Assembly: GCA_029817715.1 (NCBI GenBank)
Contig: JARUPY010000539.1
Location: 6,361,501-6,425,500, forward strand
Direction of reading: 5' to 3'
DNA: 64,000 nt
Origin: Melastoma dodecandrum
Lineage: Eukaryota; Streptophyta; Magnoliopsida; Myrtales; Melastomataceae
The notes below the pieces were generated by a model. The model was given only the letters and a program-made list of their open reading frames with translations. It made no database searches and was not told the origin of the DNA. Position numbers and translations under genes: made by a program. Below are positions 1-10,985 of the stretch, piece by piece. Position 1 is the stretch's first letter; each line of letters opens with the position of its first letter.

Positions 1-35
1 TAAAAAGAAAGTACATCGGAGAAGTCTAAATGATC

Positions 36-1910
36 CTAATTCCTTCGGGAGCGCCTAGAGTAGAAGAATGATCCCCACCACCGCTGAGAGTCCATCTGCG
101 TTACCTGAGAAGAATCCTCTGCATCACGAACGGGTGGTCGATCCCTCCTACTCTTCCTTGGTGCCTCGGGAGTGGACGACGTAGAGGCATATGATGCCGG
201 AGTCCTATAGGCATCAACGAGAGTCGGATCAATCACAAGAGATGGATATACCTCGCGCTCCTGCGATTGCATGATGAACGCATCGACGTCAAACATATCA
301 ACGTCTCGATGCTCATCATGCTCATCTTCCTCCTGCTGCTCCTCTTCCTCGTCTTGCTCCTCTTCCTCCTCCTCTTCATCCTCTGCGTGAGGTTCATCGG
401 CTGGCTCAGTTTCAAACTCGTCGCCAGTCACTGGCGCTTTAGCACGTCCATACAAGCGCATCGGGGTAAATTCTCGCAAGAAGTTATGGCCCCTGCGAGA
501 AATACCGGCGATGTGCTCTAACTCAGAAGGGTCACCTCTCTCGGATCGGATAAAGATGTCCCTCATTTGTTGGGTCTGCGAGGAAAGTATATCAGTACAA
601 TGATTTATACATTAATGAAGGTAAATAGTTATTGTGCTTACCACTATACTCAGCATGACGCCCGTGTGAGATAAGTGTGGACGGGAGTGACGCATGTACC
701 ATGTAGTATACTCATCGTCTTGTTCCCAATGTAAAGGAACGACGTGGCTACCCCAGTGATGCCATAGCTGGACGTAGTTCGCGTGGATGTACAACCAATT
801 GTCCGATGACTTGCCACGCATGTCGATTCGGTGGAGGCGTGTCTCAGCGTCGCATTTCCCATGAATTATTTGCTCGTCTCCAAATTGCCGAATGACTCTA
901 TCCGGGTAATGTCATTCGACAATTGAGAAGCAGATCAGCGGCACACGTGCTCGCTAGCTTTCTTCACCATCCAAGCAATAATCAGGAAGTCTGGCACGGA
1001 CATTATCCGTGTATGGATGCCAAACGACCTGCGAAACGAACAAACATAACCAACCAACCAATGCCAATCACAAGAAGTTGAATCAATATTAAGTCGAAGG
1101 AAAATATCTGGTGAGGACTCTGCCTATCTAGTGCTTCTCTTATAACAGATAAGAAATGCGTAGCCACGACAGTCGTCTCGAGAGATGCACCCCATCGATA
1201 TGCAAGAGGCATTCCTTGCCTCTGTCTGCTCCGACGTCTTAGGAGAGATAAGTGTAGGAATCTGTCCCACGCCCACGTCTGCAGCAACACTAAACAACCA
1301 GCAATCTGAGATGCTTTCTTGTCTGCTGCTCTACATAACTGTCTATATAGCCATGCTAGACAAGCTGATCCCCAGCTGTAACTACTACATATCTCAAAGT
1401 CCAACAGCGGCAACCACTTCAGATGCACTAGGTTGTCTGACTTATCCGGAAAAATCATCGATCCTATAAGCTGCAGTATGCATGCCTTGGTATGCATACG
1501 TACCTGCTCTTCCGGTGCATGTGGATCTAAGACGTCGAAACGGGATGCCAACCAACTCATCTTCACCCTTCCCGCTTTCATCCGACTTCTTCCCGGAACG
1601 TCCCCTAGTAGATGAGCACAAACCGCTTCGAAGTCGAAGCTGGTGTTGGAGATGACGGGGTCACCCTCAATCGGCAATCCGAGCTGAATCGCCACGTCCT
1701 CCAATGTCACGATCATCTCTCCATGCGCCATGTGGAAAGTGTGAGTCTACGGCCTCCATCGCTCCACTAATGCCGTGATTAATGCATGATCCAGCTGAAT
1801 GAATGATAGCTTCGCAACTCCAAAGAAGCCAGCCTGTCGTAGGTATCTATCCATCCGGCGGTCTCGAAGGATCTTCTTTACACTACTTTCATGATGACGA
1901 CATTTCAAAA
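36..1910 (-). pseudogene. plant mobile domain (PMD) protein remnant, transposon-associated
   Basis: Three minus-strand reading blocks (about 1910-1003, 1003-612 and 566-36) together resemble the plant mobile domain found in MAIN/MAIL proteins and in many plant transposons. Recognisable pieces are LRQAGFFGV near 1840, ALVERWRP near 1760, EDVAIQLGLP near 1690, a long helical stretch with WLYRQLCRAADKK near 1330, and WLYIHANYVQLW near 780. A highly acidic Glu/Asp tract (about 270-400) precedes the C-terminus. The frame is broken: an in-frame TAG interrupts the start of the domain just after WRP (about 1750) and later blocks lie in different frames. It lies about 300 bases downstream of, and on the same strand as, the MuDR-type transposase, so it is probably the 3-prime coding part of one element. 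Whether transposase and PMD were one polypeptide or separate exons cannot be told. The PMD function is not established. Confidence 0.7.
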
Positions 1911-2206
1911 CATTGTTCTGCATGAAAATGAAATTTCAATTAATTAGTAACATAACTCAAAATATACGAAATATTTAGTAAGATAAACATACCTCCGTAT
2001 AAGATGAATCCCATGCAACAGAAGAACGATGCTGCTCCTGGGAGTGCAGTACAGTCGGGTCCTGCGGTCCTGGCTCCATAGTATAACCTGAAAAGAGAAA
2101 TGAAACATATCAAGTCCTGGCTCCATAGTATAAGCTCCATATAATAAACGTAGAAATGAAACATATCAAGTTTAACTAAAGATAACCTCCATATAACCTT
2201 ACAGTT

Positions 2207-4660
2207 TCATTTATTTGGACAACTACGGCGATTATGTCCCTCAAGTTTACAAAGACCGCAAGTCAACTTCGTCTTCCGTTCCCTCACATCCATTTCATTG
2301 TGAATTCTAGTAGATCTGGGTCTCCCTTTCGGTCGTGCCCTTTCTGGGTTCGGAACGACATTTGGGAATGTATATGCATCCCAATCTTCTTTACAATCAA
2401 ATGAATGCCATGTGGATGTGTAAACCGCCTTTTAATTAGCCCAAGTGTAAATATTATGAATGGAATCCGAGCCATCCACGTTAACATAGGCGAAACAAGC
2501 AAGGGCATGAGAACATGGTATCCCATATGTTTGTCATTTCTTGAAAGTGCACCTATGATGTCGTAAGAACACGTTCTTTGTCTTATAATTCCTCCGGGTC
2601 ATGACAACGAACGTACCTTCACCGAGATCTAAAAGAGTGACTTGGTGATTTCTAGCTTTCCTGATTCCTCCTTGAAAACGATTCATGGCAACTTTAGTGA
2701 ATTTCTCATCCTTCCTTATCGCCGCATCAGCTTCATCATTTCTACTAATCCAATAAGCACAACAATTGTAGAAGGTCTTCCTCACTAAAGCAGAGACCGG
2801 AAGCGATCAAGCACCCCTTAGAACAGCATTGTAGCTCTCGTTTAAATTTATCGTCATTATACCCCAACGGTGGCTCCCATCGTTACTGAGAGTCCATTGT
2901 GACTTATCCATCTCGTCAAAAAACTCGGCTGATTCTGGAATAGTTCTTAGAATGTGACGCAAATATTGTTTCATCTTCGGTGGCATCCATTTCCTTGCAG
3001 CAATAGCAAGGCATTTCTTTCCACGTACATTCTTGTATCTCGCGTTGAAGTTGCTAACTGCATGGCGTATAAAAAACCTCCACTGTGCAAAAGGTGGCAT
3101 CCAACCTACTTCAACATCGTTTACCACCGCTAGAATACCAGAATGCCTATCTGAAATCAAACATAATCCCTGACAATCATCGCCAACCACGTAGCATTTA
3201 AGGCATTTCAAAAACCATCCCCCCGACTGGTAGCTTTCCTCATCTACGATTGTAAATGCTAGAGGCACTATATGATTGCTGCCATCCAAACTACAAGCAA
3301 TTAATAACTTATGCTTGTATTTTCCGTACAAGAAAGTCCCGTCAATACTAACTACGGGGCGACAATAACGGAATACCGTTACTGAAGGACCAAAACACCA
3401 GAATACTCTCTGGAAAACAAACTGCGAATCACCAATCATGTATGAACCTCCCCAATCAACGCAACTATTAGGATTAGAGGCACGAATCGCGTTCAGCAAA
3501 TGTGGCAACTCGTTGTATGATTCATCCCATGAGCCATAACAATACGCAATAGCTTACCTTTTCGCATCCCACACCATTCTCCTTGGCACTTCGTATCCAT
3601 ATTTCTCCTTGAACTTTAACTTCCGGACTATCACTTACAAACGACCTGAACATAGGTTCCATGAAATTTGAATCCAGACGTTCATGATCAAGCGATAGTA
3701 CGGGATTTATGCAACTATGAGGTTCACCAACTATTCTCACCTCAAACTCGCCATCCTCTTTTGGTTGTATCGCCCTTAAACTGCTGATCTTACAGCCCTT
3801 CTCGAATTCTGAACAACATATATTCCACAATGTCTTCGTGGATTTAACAATCTCATAATTGCAATGCCGTAAAATATGAAAATTGTTCACCGTATGGATG
3901 AGCATTTTTTTATCCTTGAAACGCATTCCCTTTTGAAATTCATCAATAAGGTCAGAAAAGTTCACAAGAGGATGGAAATCCCACTCCTCAACTCTCTCAT
4001 GTACGTCATCCAGATATTCATTATAAAAGGGCAAAGGTTTCTCCTTCTCCTTCGACCGACTTCGCAAACTGGACCCTTCACCAGATTCAACAACCATTAC
4101 CATATCATTGTCCACATTCTCATCATCCGACAAGTCATTGCCGGCATTCACATCGTTAAAAACTTAGCATCAGTGTCGACATCTGGGACAGAATTCAATA
4201 TATCTTCATTCACATTGCCTTCATCTTCCATCGGAGAATTAGAACATTCTCCAACAGTATAATTACTTTCTACTTCAGCAACGACAATTTCGTTTCCAGC
4301 TACAACATCCATACGATGATCAACTTCCATCGGAATGTTATAACAATGTTCGCCCGGGAAACAACGCCGCACTTCCTCCTCAACCACAGGACGATCCACT
4401 TCCACATTAGTCTGTACGGCAACCATCCTAGCCTCTACAGTCTCAGTTTGACGACGAACACCCATATGACGATGGCGTTCCACATTAGGCTCAACATTCA
4501 CCCTTCTAGCTTGAACATGTGGCACCGATACATCAGACAACACATATAATTGTTGCATATTCCGTGAATTTGCAATAGCAAACTTAACTAACAACTTCAC
4601 ATCTTTATCCACTTTAATAGGAACAAGATAATGATGTACGCCAACATTATTTAACGCCAG
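2207..4660 (-). pseudogene. MuDR-type transposase of a Mutator-like element, decayed
   Basis: Read on the minus strand the order is: an N-terminal acidic region (about 4660-4150), a MuDR N-terminal DNA-binding region (about 3960-3700, Cys-rich with CCSEFEKGCKIS), the MULE transposase core (3508-2807, with SIDGTFLYGKYKHKLL and CLISDRHSGI holding two acidic DDE residues), a SWIM zinc finger (TYGIPCSHALACF near 2500) and a CCHC zinc knuckle (CGLCKLEGHNRRSC near 2250). This is the usual domain order of plant MURA-like transposases, which cut and paste the element by its terminal inverted repeats. The core is split over several frames: a frameshift or stop separates the core from the SWIM finger near 2536, another in-frame stop follows in the SWIM region, and the two N-terminal blocks lie in different frames. 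It is probably inactive. The PMD remnant follows downstream. No target duplication was found, since one end may lie outside the window. Confidence 0.82.
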
Positions 4661-4664
4661 AACG

Positions 4665-5092
4665 GGATGGCTCCAAAAAGGACGGTGGGGAACGGGGACA
4701 GAAGCACAGACTCGGGGACGGAAGCACGGGCTCGGGGACGGAAAGTCGGGGCGAGGGGGCTTCAATCGGCCGATTGGAGGCGGCAGGGGGGCGGAGGCTG
4801 GCGGCTCGGACTCGGGGAGTTCTGTCACCCCGAGTCTGATTTTTTTTTTAAACCTAGCAAAGTCGGCCTTACAAAGGCCGACTTCCTCATACATAAATTT
4901 TTTTTCTAAGTTAGTGGAAGTCGGCCTTTGTAAGGCCGACTTCGATTCTGGAAAACGTAAGGCGACTTCCACTAACTTAGAAAAAAAAATTTATGCCAGA
5001 GGAAGTCTGCCTTACAAAGGCCGACTTTGATGGATTAGTTGGCGAAATATTTTCCAAGATGTGTCATTTGGCGAAATATTTCGCCAAATGAC
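4665..5092. repeat. palindrome-rich stretch at the 5-prime side of the MULE
   Basis: A 25-base palindrome with arms AAGTCGGCCT and AGGCCGACTT occurs three times (near 4859-4884, 4917-4942 and 5003-5029; the last has one arm mismatch). The first and last copies also lie in a larger inverted repeat, about 4859-4923 against 4964-5029, whose arms include CTAAGTTAGTGGAAGTCG. A further palindrome, CATTTGGCGAA on each side of a TATT centre, lies at about 5066-5092. Positions 4665-4830 are GC-rich with imperfect direct repeats of CTCGGGGACGGAAGCAC. The block interrupts the expected N-terminus of the transposase. It may be element terminal sequence or a foldback insertion; no coding function is evident. 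Confidence 0.7.
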
Positions 5093-6518
5093 GTCATTGT
5101 AAAACAAAACTCTGAATTTCTGGAGCAACCTCCATGGCATAGTTCCGGGTTTTCTGCAACAGGAACAAATATAAAATTAAGACAACAACTGTAAAAATGA
5201 TTAATTAAACAAACCCCATTACAGAGGGGAGAGTAATAACTAAAAATGGCAATTTCATTGGAATGGATGGAGAACCTTTTTTACTTGATTCCTGGCCTTG
5301 GGAATCACCCCTTTTTATCTCCCTAACTTTTTTTTAACAGATGTCCCGTTTGTTCTGGTCTGGAAAATGGCATGTAAGAAAAGACCTTCACATGACATGG
5401 ATTAATCTGGAAAATGGGTTATTGGTTTTGGGGGGGGGGGGAGGGGGGGGGGGTGATTAAAATAAGAAAAACAATGAACCCGACATCTACTGGTGGAGAG
5501 AAAGGAAATCAAGGAGGCATTTCCTGATGCGTTGCTCGAAAAGTCGAGTCTGGCTTTGCCTTTTTCTTCATGAATTGATTTCCTTGTCTTCTTTTGGAAC
5601 CTGCCATCTAATGCCTCATTAAGTTGGATAACATTTTCCAATCCCCCTCCCCCATGTCACTGATGAGGATATGTTACTCCCACACAATGTATTTCTGCAA
5701 GAGTTTTTCTAGCACTCGACGGGGTGATGTTTCTAGTGCAATCACCTAGCAAGGCTATAACCCGGAAATCACCACCTTGGTGGCCATGGGGCTGTATATT
5801 ATAAAAATGAGATGAATCATAAGAGTTGACAAATGATGCAGGGGACCTCTAATCTATGGCAGGAAGCATGATTATAGTGTAAAATGACCCACCATAGCCA
5901 GAAAATCTACTTACTGTAGGAATATTTGGCCAGAACTAGATGTAGGCAAACCACTGCAAACGACCACTCCACTTATCTCTAAGTTTATAGCATCTCTAGG
6001 TAAAACCAGTCACCATTACACCGGCACGGCAAACATCTACATAGAGTGCCACCTCGAGCAAACCAGTAAGGTTTGGTTCGCCAAGAAATTCAGGCGAGCA
6101 CATGCAGGTGACTAATTTATTGCTATGTATGATGGTTGGTGAAGTACTCACCCAGTAGAATGATACATTATGAAAGTTCTAGAGTCAATAAAGAAAGCTG
6201 GGAACTTATGTAAATGAAGACTTGCAGAAACGTCAATTTGTTTCAATTTCAACATGCAAACAACAGGATTCCTTCCGCCATTTCCCAACTTAAAATGCAA
6301 AAAGTTAAGCTGAATTCTGCTGAAGGACAAGGCCAAGCTCAAATATTCGTCCAGTTGGTATTAAAACGGGTCGATGTTCCAAAACTAAAGCAGTTGCAGA
6401 CTGAGGTCATCGAAAAGACAGGGATGCATGAGATAAATAGACCATCAGTTTTCGGTACAAATTCTCCATCTTCTATTCCTGCTCTTTATCACTCTTTTCC
6501 AGCAAAATCAGTGACCTA
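5093..6518. other. intergenic, no gene recognised
   Basis: About 1.4 kb between the transposon block and the RPS15a stop codon. It holds a homopolymeric G tract at about 5429-5452 (GGG runs broken by one A) and otherwise unstructured AT-rich sequence. The short open frames show no family resemblance. The 3-prime end of the RPS15a transcript presumably lies in the last few hundred bases. Confidence 0.5.
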
Positions 6519-7413
6519 CTAGTGAAAATAACCAACAACTTGGCCCCCAACATTTCGTTTAAGTGCTTCTTCATGATCCAAAATGCCATCAGGGGTCGTA
6601 ATCACAACATAACCCCACTGCAAATAGAGAAAAAACCGGTGGCCTCCTTAAGAACATCTGCTCAGAAAAATCAATCGACGACAGGGTAAAAGGAACACTC
6701 GATTATAAAGAACCTGTCGCGTGGGAAGCGTTCGGATTCTATACTCTTCAATCTGCCTTGCTTTGATATCTTGCCTGAACATGACAGCTCGGCAATCTTT
6801 GATCCTACCTTGCAGTTCGACTGTTATTTTTCCCACTCTGTGGGGATCGAAAACTTGAAAGTTCCCCACATATCCTATTAAAACACACAATGAATTAATT
6901 CCCTTTCCATGCTACTGGACAAGCACCTAACCCCTAACTAAACATAAGTCTATGTTACAAATACTGTTAGTGGACTAAGACAAAGTCACGGAGAGAAAAT
7001 AAAAACAGCTTGGCTTCCAACTGCGGAAATCCCTCCCACTAATCGGACCATCCAACCAAACAGAGAGGACGACATCATTCATGACAGGCTCAGTACCTCC
7101 ATTCCATCCCAAGTACGACAGGCATCAAAAGCTAACCTAAATTGCGCACCTCCCCTTAGCTACAAAAAACCGGCACCCTACCCAGAAGAAAAGACCGGAT
7201 TTTGAACACGAAGAACGAATCCGGAAGAAAAATCAACCCATCACAGAGGCTCAAAACGGTAAAAAATAACACTGCAAGTCAACCTCTGTCCTTCATGATC
7301 TGAAGGAAGGATGAAAGGACGCCGGAGATGGGTTGAAGATCGACGGTCGCCTTCCCCCTCCTCTCGGCATTGACCATCTTCCTCAGCGCCTCGTTCAGGA
7401 TTCTCCTCCCCAT
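6519..7413 (-). CDS. RPS15A: ribosomal protein S15a, type II (mitochondrial-type uS8)
   Basis: Three exons on the minus strand, 7413-7284, 6874-6714 and 6617-6519, join in phase (130+161+99 nt) to 129 residues, the family's usual length. Introns are GT-AG. The N-terminus [17 protein letters not shown], the middle [19 protein letters not shown] and the C-terminal block [13 protein letters not shown] followed by [11 protein letters not shown] match the uS8/S15a family. The PDG tripeptide and VVITTPDG, instead of the cytosolic TSAG form, point to the type-II S15a. In plants that form is a duplicated cytosolic gene whose product replaced mitochondrial RPS8. The product would bind small-subunit rRNA during mitochondrial ribosome assembly. 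No presequence is visible, as is usual for this group. No frame breaks were seen. It is divergent with the receptor kinase gene, with about 830 bases between the start codons. Confidence 0.92.
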
Positions 7414-8243
7414 TTTTCACAACCCCCCACCCCCGAACCGATCCAGCAAGAAAACCCTACCAACCAATTTGGGAATAAAAATGGACAGCAAAGGGTTTTG
7501 GGTCGGAATGGCAATTTATGTAATTTTAACAGGGCTAGACCAACTTTTAAAAAGAAATCGGAAAATAATGAAATTGTTAAGACGTAAAACTCAGTTTTTT
7601 TTTTCAAAATACCCGTTCTTAGAAGAAAAATATCTAGCGAAATATTTTAATATTTTTTAAACATTCGTTAAATTATGTTTCTAATACAAAATTTATATGT
7701 ATAAATTGAAAATCTCGATATTTCGAACACGATGTTTTTTATTAGAAATTAAACTCGAAATTTAAAACACCAATTTTAACGTATTATTCAATGAGTTTTG
7801 AAAATTTTAACTCAATTTTGCAGATTATTTTTTTTATTAACGGTATTTTTGGAACTTAAAACTCTATCGTTCGTGAGGACATGTAACTCTAGATTGAGTA
7901 ACTACACAAAAAATGGATTAGGACAAGGGTGAATATTTCATGTGTCAAATTACATCGGGGTCATTTTATTGGAGAAAATGAGGTAGAATTTTTTTGTTTC
8001 TAATTGCCGATCTCATCTCAGGAATCACATGCGAAGTCATGGGCGATGCGAGAGAGGAGTTGAAACCTAGGAAAGAATGTCCTGGCAATGGCAGATGTTT
8101 TGTCCATTCCATAGTTTTCTTCGTCGCCCCCAAGAAGCTCCTTCGTGTTCCACCTTTGTCCTGTCCTGTCCAGTCTCCGGAAACTTGTTACTTCATCCGA
8201 CCTTCCCGACGTGTCCTTCTCGTCAGTCCGCCGACCCCCGACG
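7414..8243. promoter_or_regulatory. shared upstream region of divergent RPS15a and CrRLK1L genes
   Basis: About 830 bases separate the two start codons. The part nearest RPS15a is AT-rich, especially 7560-7880 with runs of T and A, and the part nearest the kinase is more mixed. Both promoters and 5-prime leaders must lie here. No single core element stands out, and open frames in the stretch look incidental. Confidence 0.5.
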
Positions 8244-10655
8244 ATGATGGGAAGCCTCTCCCGCATAGCCCTCCCACCTTGCCTTCTCGCTTGGTTCCTG
8301 ATGGTTGCTTCGGCTGTTGATCCGGCTACTGATGGTTACTTCATTGACTGCGGATCGTCGACCAATACGATGGTGGGTGAAGTTGAGTTTGCATCTGACG
8401 AATCGTTTCCTGGCGTGACCCCCTCCACTTCGAGGAATTACGTCAGGATGGGCTCGAATTCGAGCTTGCAGTTATTGGATTATGGTGACTTGCTGTATAC
8501 AACTGCGAGGGTGTTTAACACGACGGCCGAGTATGGTTTCCTGCTAAAGGAAACCGGGAGGCATGTCGTTCGCCTCCATTTCTTCCCGTTCGACTCTGAC
8601 ACGTTCGACCTTCACACTGCGATGTTCAGCGTCTCTGCTCAGGATTTCATGCTTTTCCAAGACCATCGTTTCAAGAATGGTCTAGTCGTGAAGGAATACT
8701 CTGTGGATGTGGATTCCAATCATCTTGCTCTCAAATTTATCCCGGGTAACGACTCCTTCTCTTTCATCAGTGCCCTGGAAGTATTTCCTGCTCCGAAAGA
8801 GGCGACTCCTGAGGATGCAAGTGTCGTGGAGATGGCTCCAATGCGCCAGACTCTTCGGGGTCTCATTCTTGAGACCGTCCATCGAGTGAATATGGGAAAT
8901 GTCTCGGTAGGCCCAGGAGACGATCCCTTACGGCGGAATTGGGTGGCTGATGGAGAATTCCTGAAACATAGCGGCGTTTTGACCTTATCGAGGATCCAAG
9001 ACGTTAAGGGGACACCATCCCAGGGGATCGCCCCTCGTTCAGTGTATGGAACGGCCACGATGTTGGATTCCAGTCACGATCCTCACCTTCATGCCAATTT
9101 GACATGGAACTTCACTGTCCACCCTGGATTCGAGTTCCTCATCCGGTTCCACTTTTGCGACATCGTGGATCCACCCCCCGAGTCACTGTTCTTCAATGTT
9201 TATGTTAACTCCTGGTATGCTTACCAAAACCTCGACCTCGGGAAGCTGACCTCGGAAGTACGGGGCAGTCCATACTACCTCGATGTCATTGCAACCTCGA
9301 GAGGAAGTGGTTTACTAACCGTGAGTGTCGGCCCGTATGCCGACAGCGGTATCTACTCCACTGCCTTTCTAAATGGTTTGGAGGTCATGAAGATCCATAG
9401 TGTCACAAGTAGGCGTTTCATCCCGGCTGGACAAAGATCAAAGTGGAAGACAGTAATGGTTATAAGCTCGGCTGTGTCGATTCTGTCCTGCCTCGTGCTC
9501 TTTCTGGCGATATATCTCTTCTATAGCAGAAGGCGTAGCAAACATGTGTGTCCTGGAAAATCGAAGGGAGAACGATGCCCGTTTTCCGACTTGAAATCTG
9601 GATATCGTTACCCACTCATGGCAATCAAGGAGGCCACGGATAATTTCAGCGAAGATTTAGCGGTTGGAGGAGGAGAATTCGGGAAGGTTTACAAGGGAGT
9701 CCTAAGAGATGGAACGAGAGTCACGGTGAAGAGATTACGTCAGTCGCTGCAGAGGGAGGAGGAGTTCCGAACCGAGATCGAGATGTTGTCCCATTTACGT
9801 CACAGGCATTTGATATCATTGGTCGGATACTGTGACGAGCAGCACGAGATGATCATAGTGTACGAGTTCATGGAAAAAGGGCCGCTGAAGAATCATCTGT
9901 ATGGTTCGAGCCTTCCGTCACTGAGCTGGAAGAAGAGGCTCGAAATCTGCATCGGATCAGCGAAAGGGCTTCACTACCTTCACACAGGATCCTCGAAGGC
10001 TATCATCCATCGGGACGTGAGATCAGAGAACGTTCTACTAGACCAGAACTTCATGGCAAAGTTAGCAGACTTCGGAGCATCGAGGACTGGCCCTGAGATC
10101 GATCAGTCACATGTGAGTACGGCCGTAAAGGGTAGCTTTGGTTACCTTGACCCCGAGTACCTGAGGAGCCAACATCTCACGGAGAAATCAGACATATACT
10201 CTTTCGGGGTCATGATGCTCGAGATTCTCGCGGGACGGCCAGTGATCGATCCGTCGCTTCCTAAGGATCAGCTTAATCTGGTGGAGTGGGCCATGCATCT
10301 GAAAAACAAGGATCAAGAACACGAGGTCGTCGATCCCCGTCTCCTGGGACAAGTGGGCGATCAAATTCTTTGTAATTACATGGACATCGCATCGAAGTGC
10401 CTTGCCAAGAGTGGCATCAATCGGCCATCAATGGGAACTGTGCTGAGGAACCTGGAGCTTGTGCTCCACCTCCAGGTACAGGAAGATAATCCAGTCAGGA
10501 ACGAGGAGCCGTCTCCGCAAATTGACCACAAAGGTCTCTCCGCAACAGACGTCCCATCAGTCCAGTTCAGTATGGGAAGCATAGGCGACTTCAATGGAAC
10601 TTCAATCAGCAAAGTCTTTGCCAAAATGGTTAGGAGGGAGTTTAGGCAGATATAG
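8244..10655 (+). CDS. CrRLK1L (malectin-like) receptor kinase
   Basis: Intronless, as most CrRLK1L genes are. The frame is open from 8145, but the Met pair at 8244/8247 sits right before a hydrophobic signal peptide (IALPPCLLAWFLMVASAV), so 8244 is preferred; this gives 803 residues. The ectodomain has two malectin-like halves (about residues 25-390, with YFIDCGSS and WNFTVHPGFEFLIRFHFCDI). One membrane helix lies at about 405-425 (ISSAVSILSCLVLFLAIYLF). The kinase domain (about 475-745) has the Gly loop GGGEFG, the ATP-binding Lys 496 in TVKR, HRD at 589-591 and DFG at 609-611. The usual Lys two residues after the catalytic Asp is Arg (HRDVRSEN). The family senses cell-wall state or RALF peptides at the plasma membrane. 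It resembles the less-studied CURVY1/At5g24010-like branch; the exact orthologue was not resolved. Confidence 0.93.
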   Translation: MMGSLSRIALPPCLLAWFLMVASAVDPATDGYFIDCGSSTNTMVGEVEFASDESFPGVTPSTSRNYVRMGSNSSLQLLDYGDLLYTTARVFNTTAEYGFLLKETGRHVVRLHFFPFDSDTFDLHTAMFSVSAQDFMLFQDHRFKNGLVVKEYSVDVDSNHLALKFIPGNDSFSFISALEVFPAPKEATPEDASVVEMAPMRQTLRGLILETVHRVNMGNVSVGPGDDPLRRNWVADGEFLKHSGVLTLSRIQDVKGTPSQGIAPRSVYGTATMLDSSHDPHLHANLTWNFTVHPGFEFLIRFHFCDIVDPPPESLFFNVYVNSWYAYQNLDLGKLTSEVRGSPYYLDVIATSRGSGLLTVSVGPYADSGIYSTAFLNGLEVMKIHSVTSRRFIPAGQRSKWKTVMVISSAVSILSCLVLFLAIYLFYSRRRSKHVCPGKSKGERCPFSDLKSGYRYPLMAIKEATDNFSEDLAVGGGEFGKVYKGVLRDGTRVTVKRLRQSLQREEEFRTEIEMLSHLRHRHLISLVGYCDEQHEMIIVYEFMEKGPLKNHLYGSSLPSLSWKKRLEICIGSAKGLHYLHTGSSKAIIHRDVRSENVLLDQNFMAKLADFGASRTGPEIDQSHVSTAVKGSFGYLDPEYLRSQHLTEKSDIYSFGVMMLEILAGRPVIDPSLPKDQLNLVEWAMHLKNKDQEHEVVDPRLLGQVGDQILCNYMDIASKCLAKSGINRPSMGTVLRNLELVLHLQVQEDNPVRNEEPSPQIDHKGLSATDVPSVQFSMGSIGDFNGTSISKVFAKMVRREFRQI

Positions 10656-10985
10656 CCCCTGTTGCTCCTTTCATCTTATCAAGGAATTCAGCTTACTTCC
10701 TACTTGAGTTGTAATTCTTAAGAAAGACATCACTGTTTATGAAAAATGAGAAACTCGTACCTTATACGACGATGCGTAAAGGGACAGTAATAAGCTTTGT
10801 TGCCCCTCCAAGGACAAAAAGGAAGCAGGCACACCATACACGAGGTGCTTCATTTATGTACACAGCATGATCCGATGTTATCAGGTTACACCATCAGAAC
10901 AGCCACTTTGGGATTCCCAGGGTCGAGCAGATCATTAATAGAGAGAAGTTGGATGGGAAACAGGCTGTCTAGAGAGGCTGGCTGA
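10656..10985. other. convergent 3-prime intergenic region
   Basis: Only 330 bases separate the stop codons of the plus-strand receptor kinase and the minus-strand MAEA-like gene, so the two 3-prime UTRs must abut or overlap. No other feature was seen. Confidence 0.6.

Noticed and set aside
233..521. Plus-strand and minus-strand ORFs with poly-Leu or poly-Arg runs
   Set aside because: They are antisense or frame-shifted readings of the Glu-rich tract in the PMD remnant.
5429..5453. G-quadruplex regulatory element
   Set aside because: A simple G homopolymer far from any start site; no evidence beyond composition.
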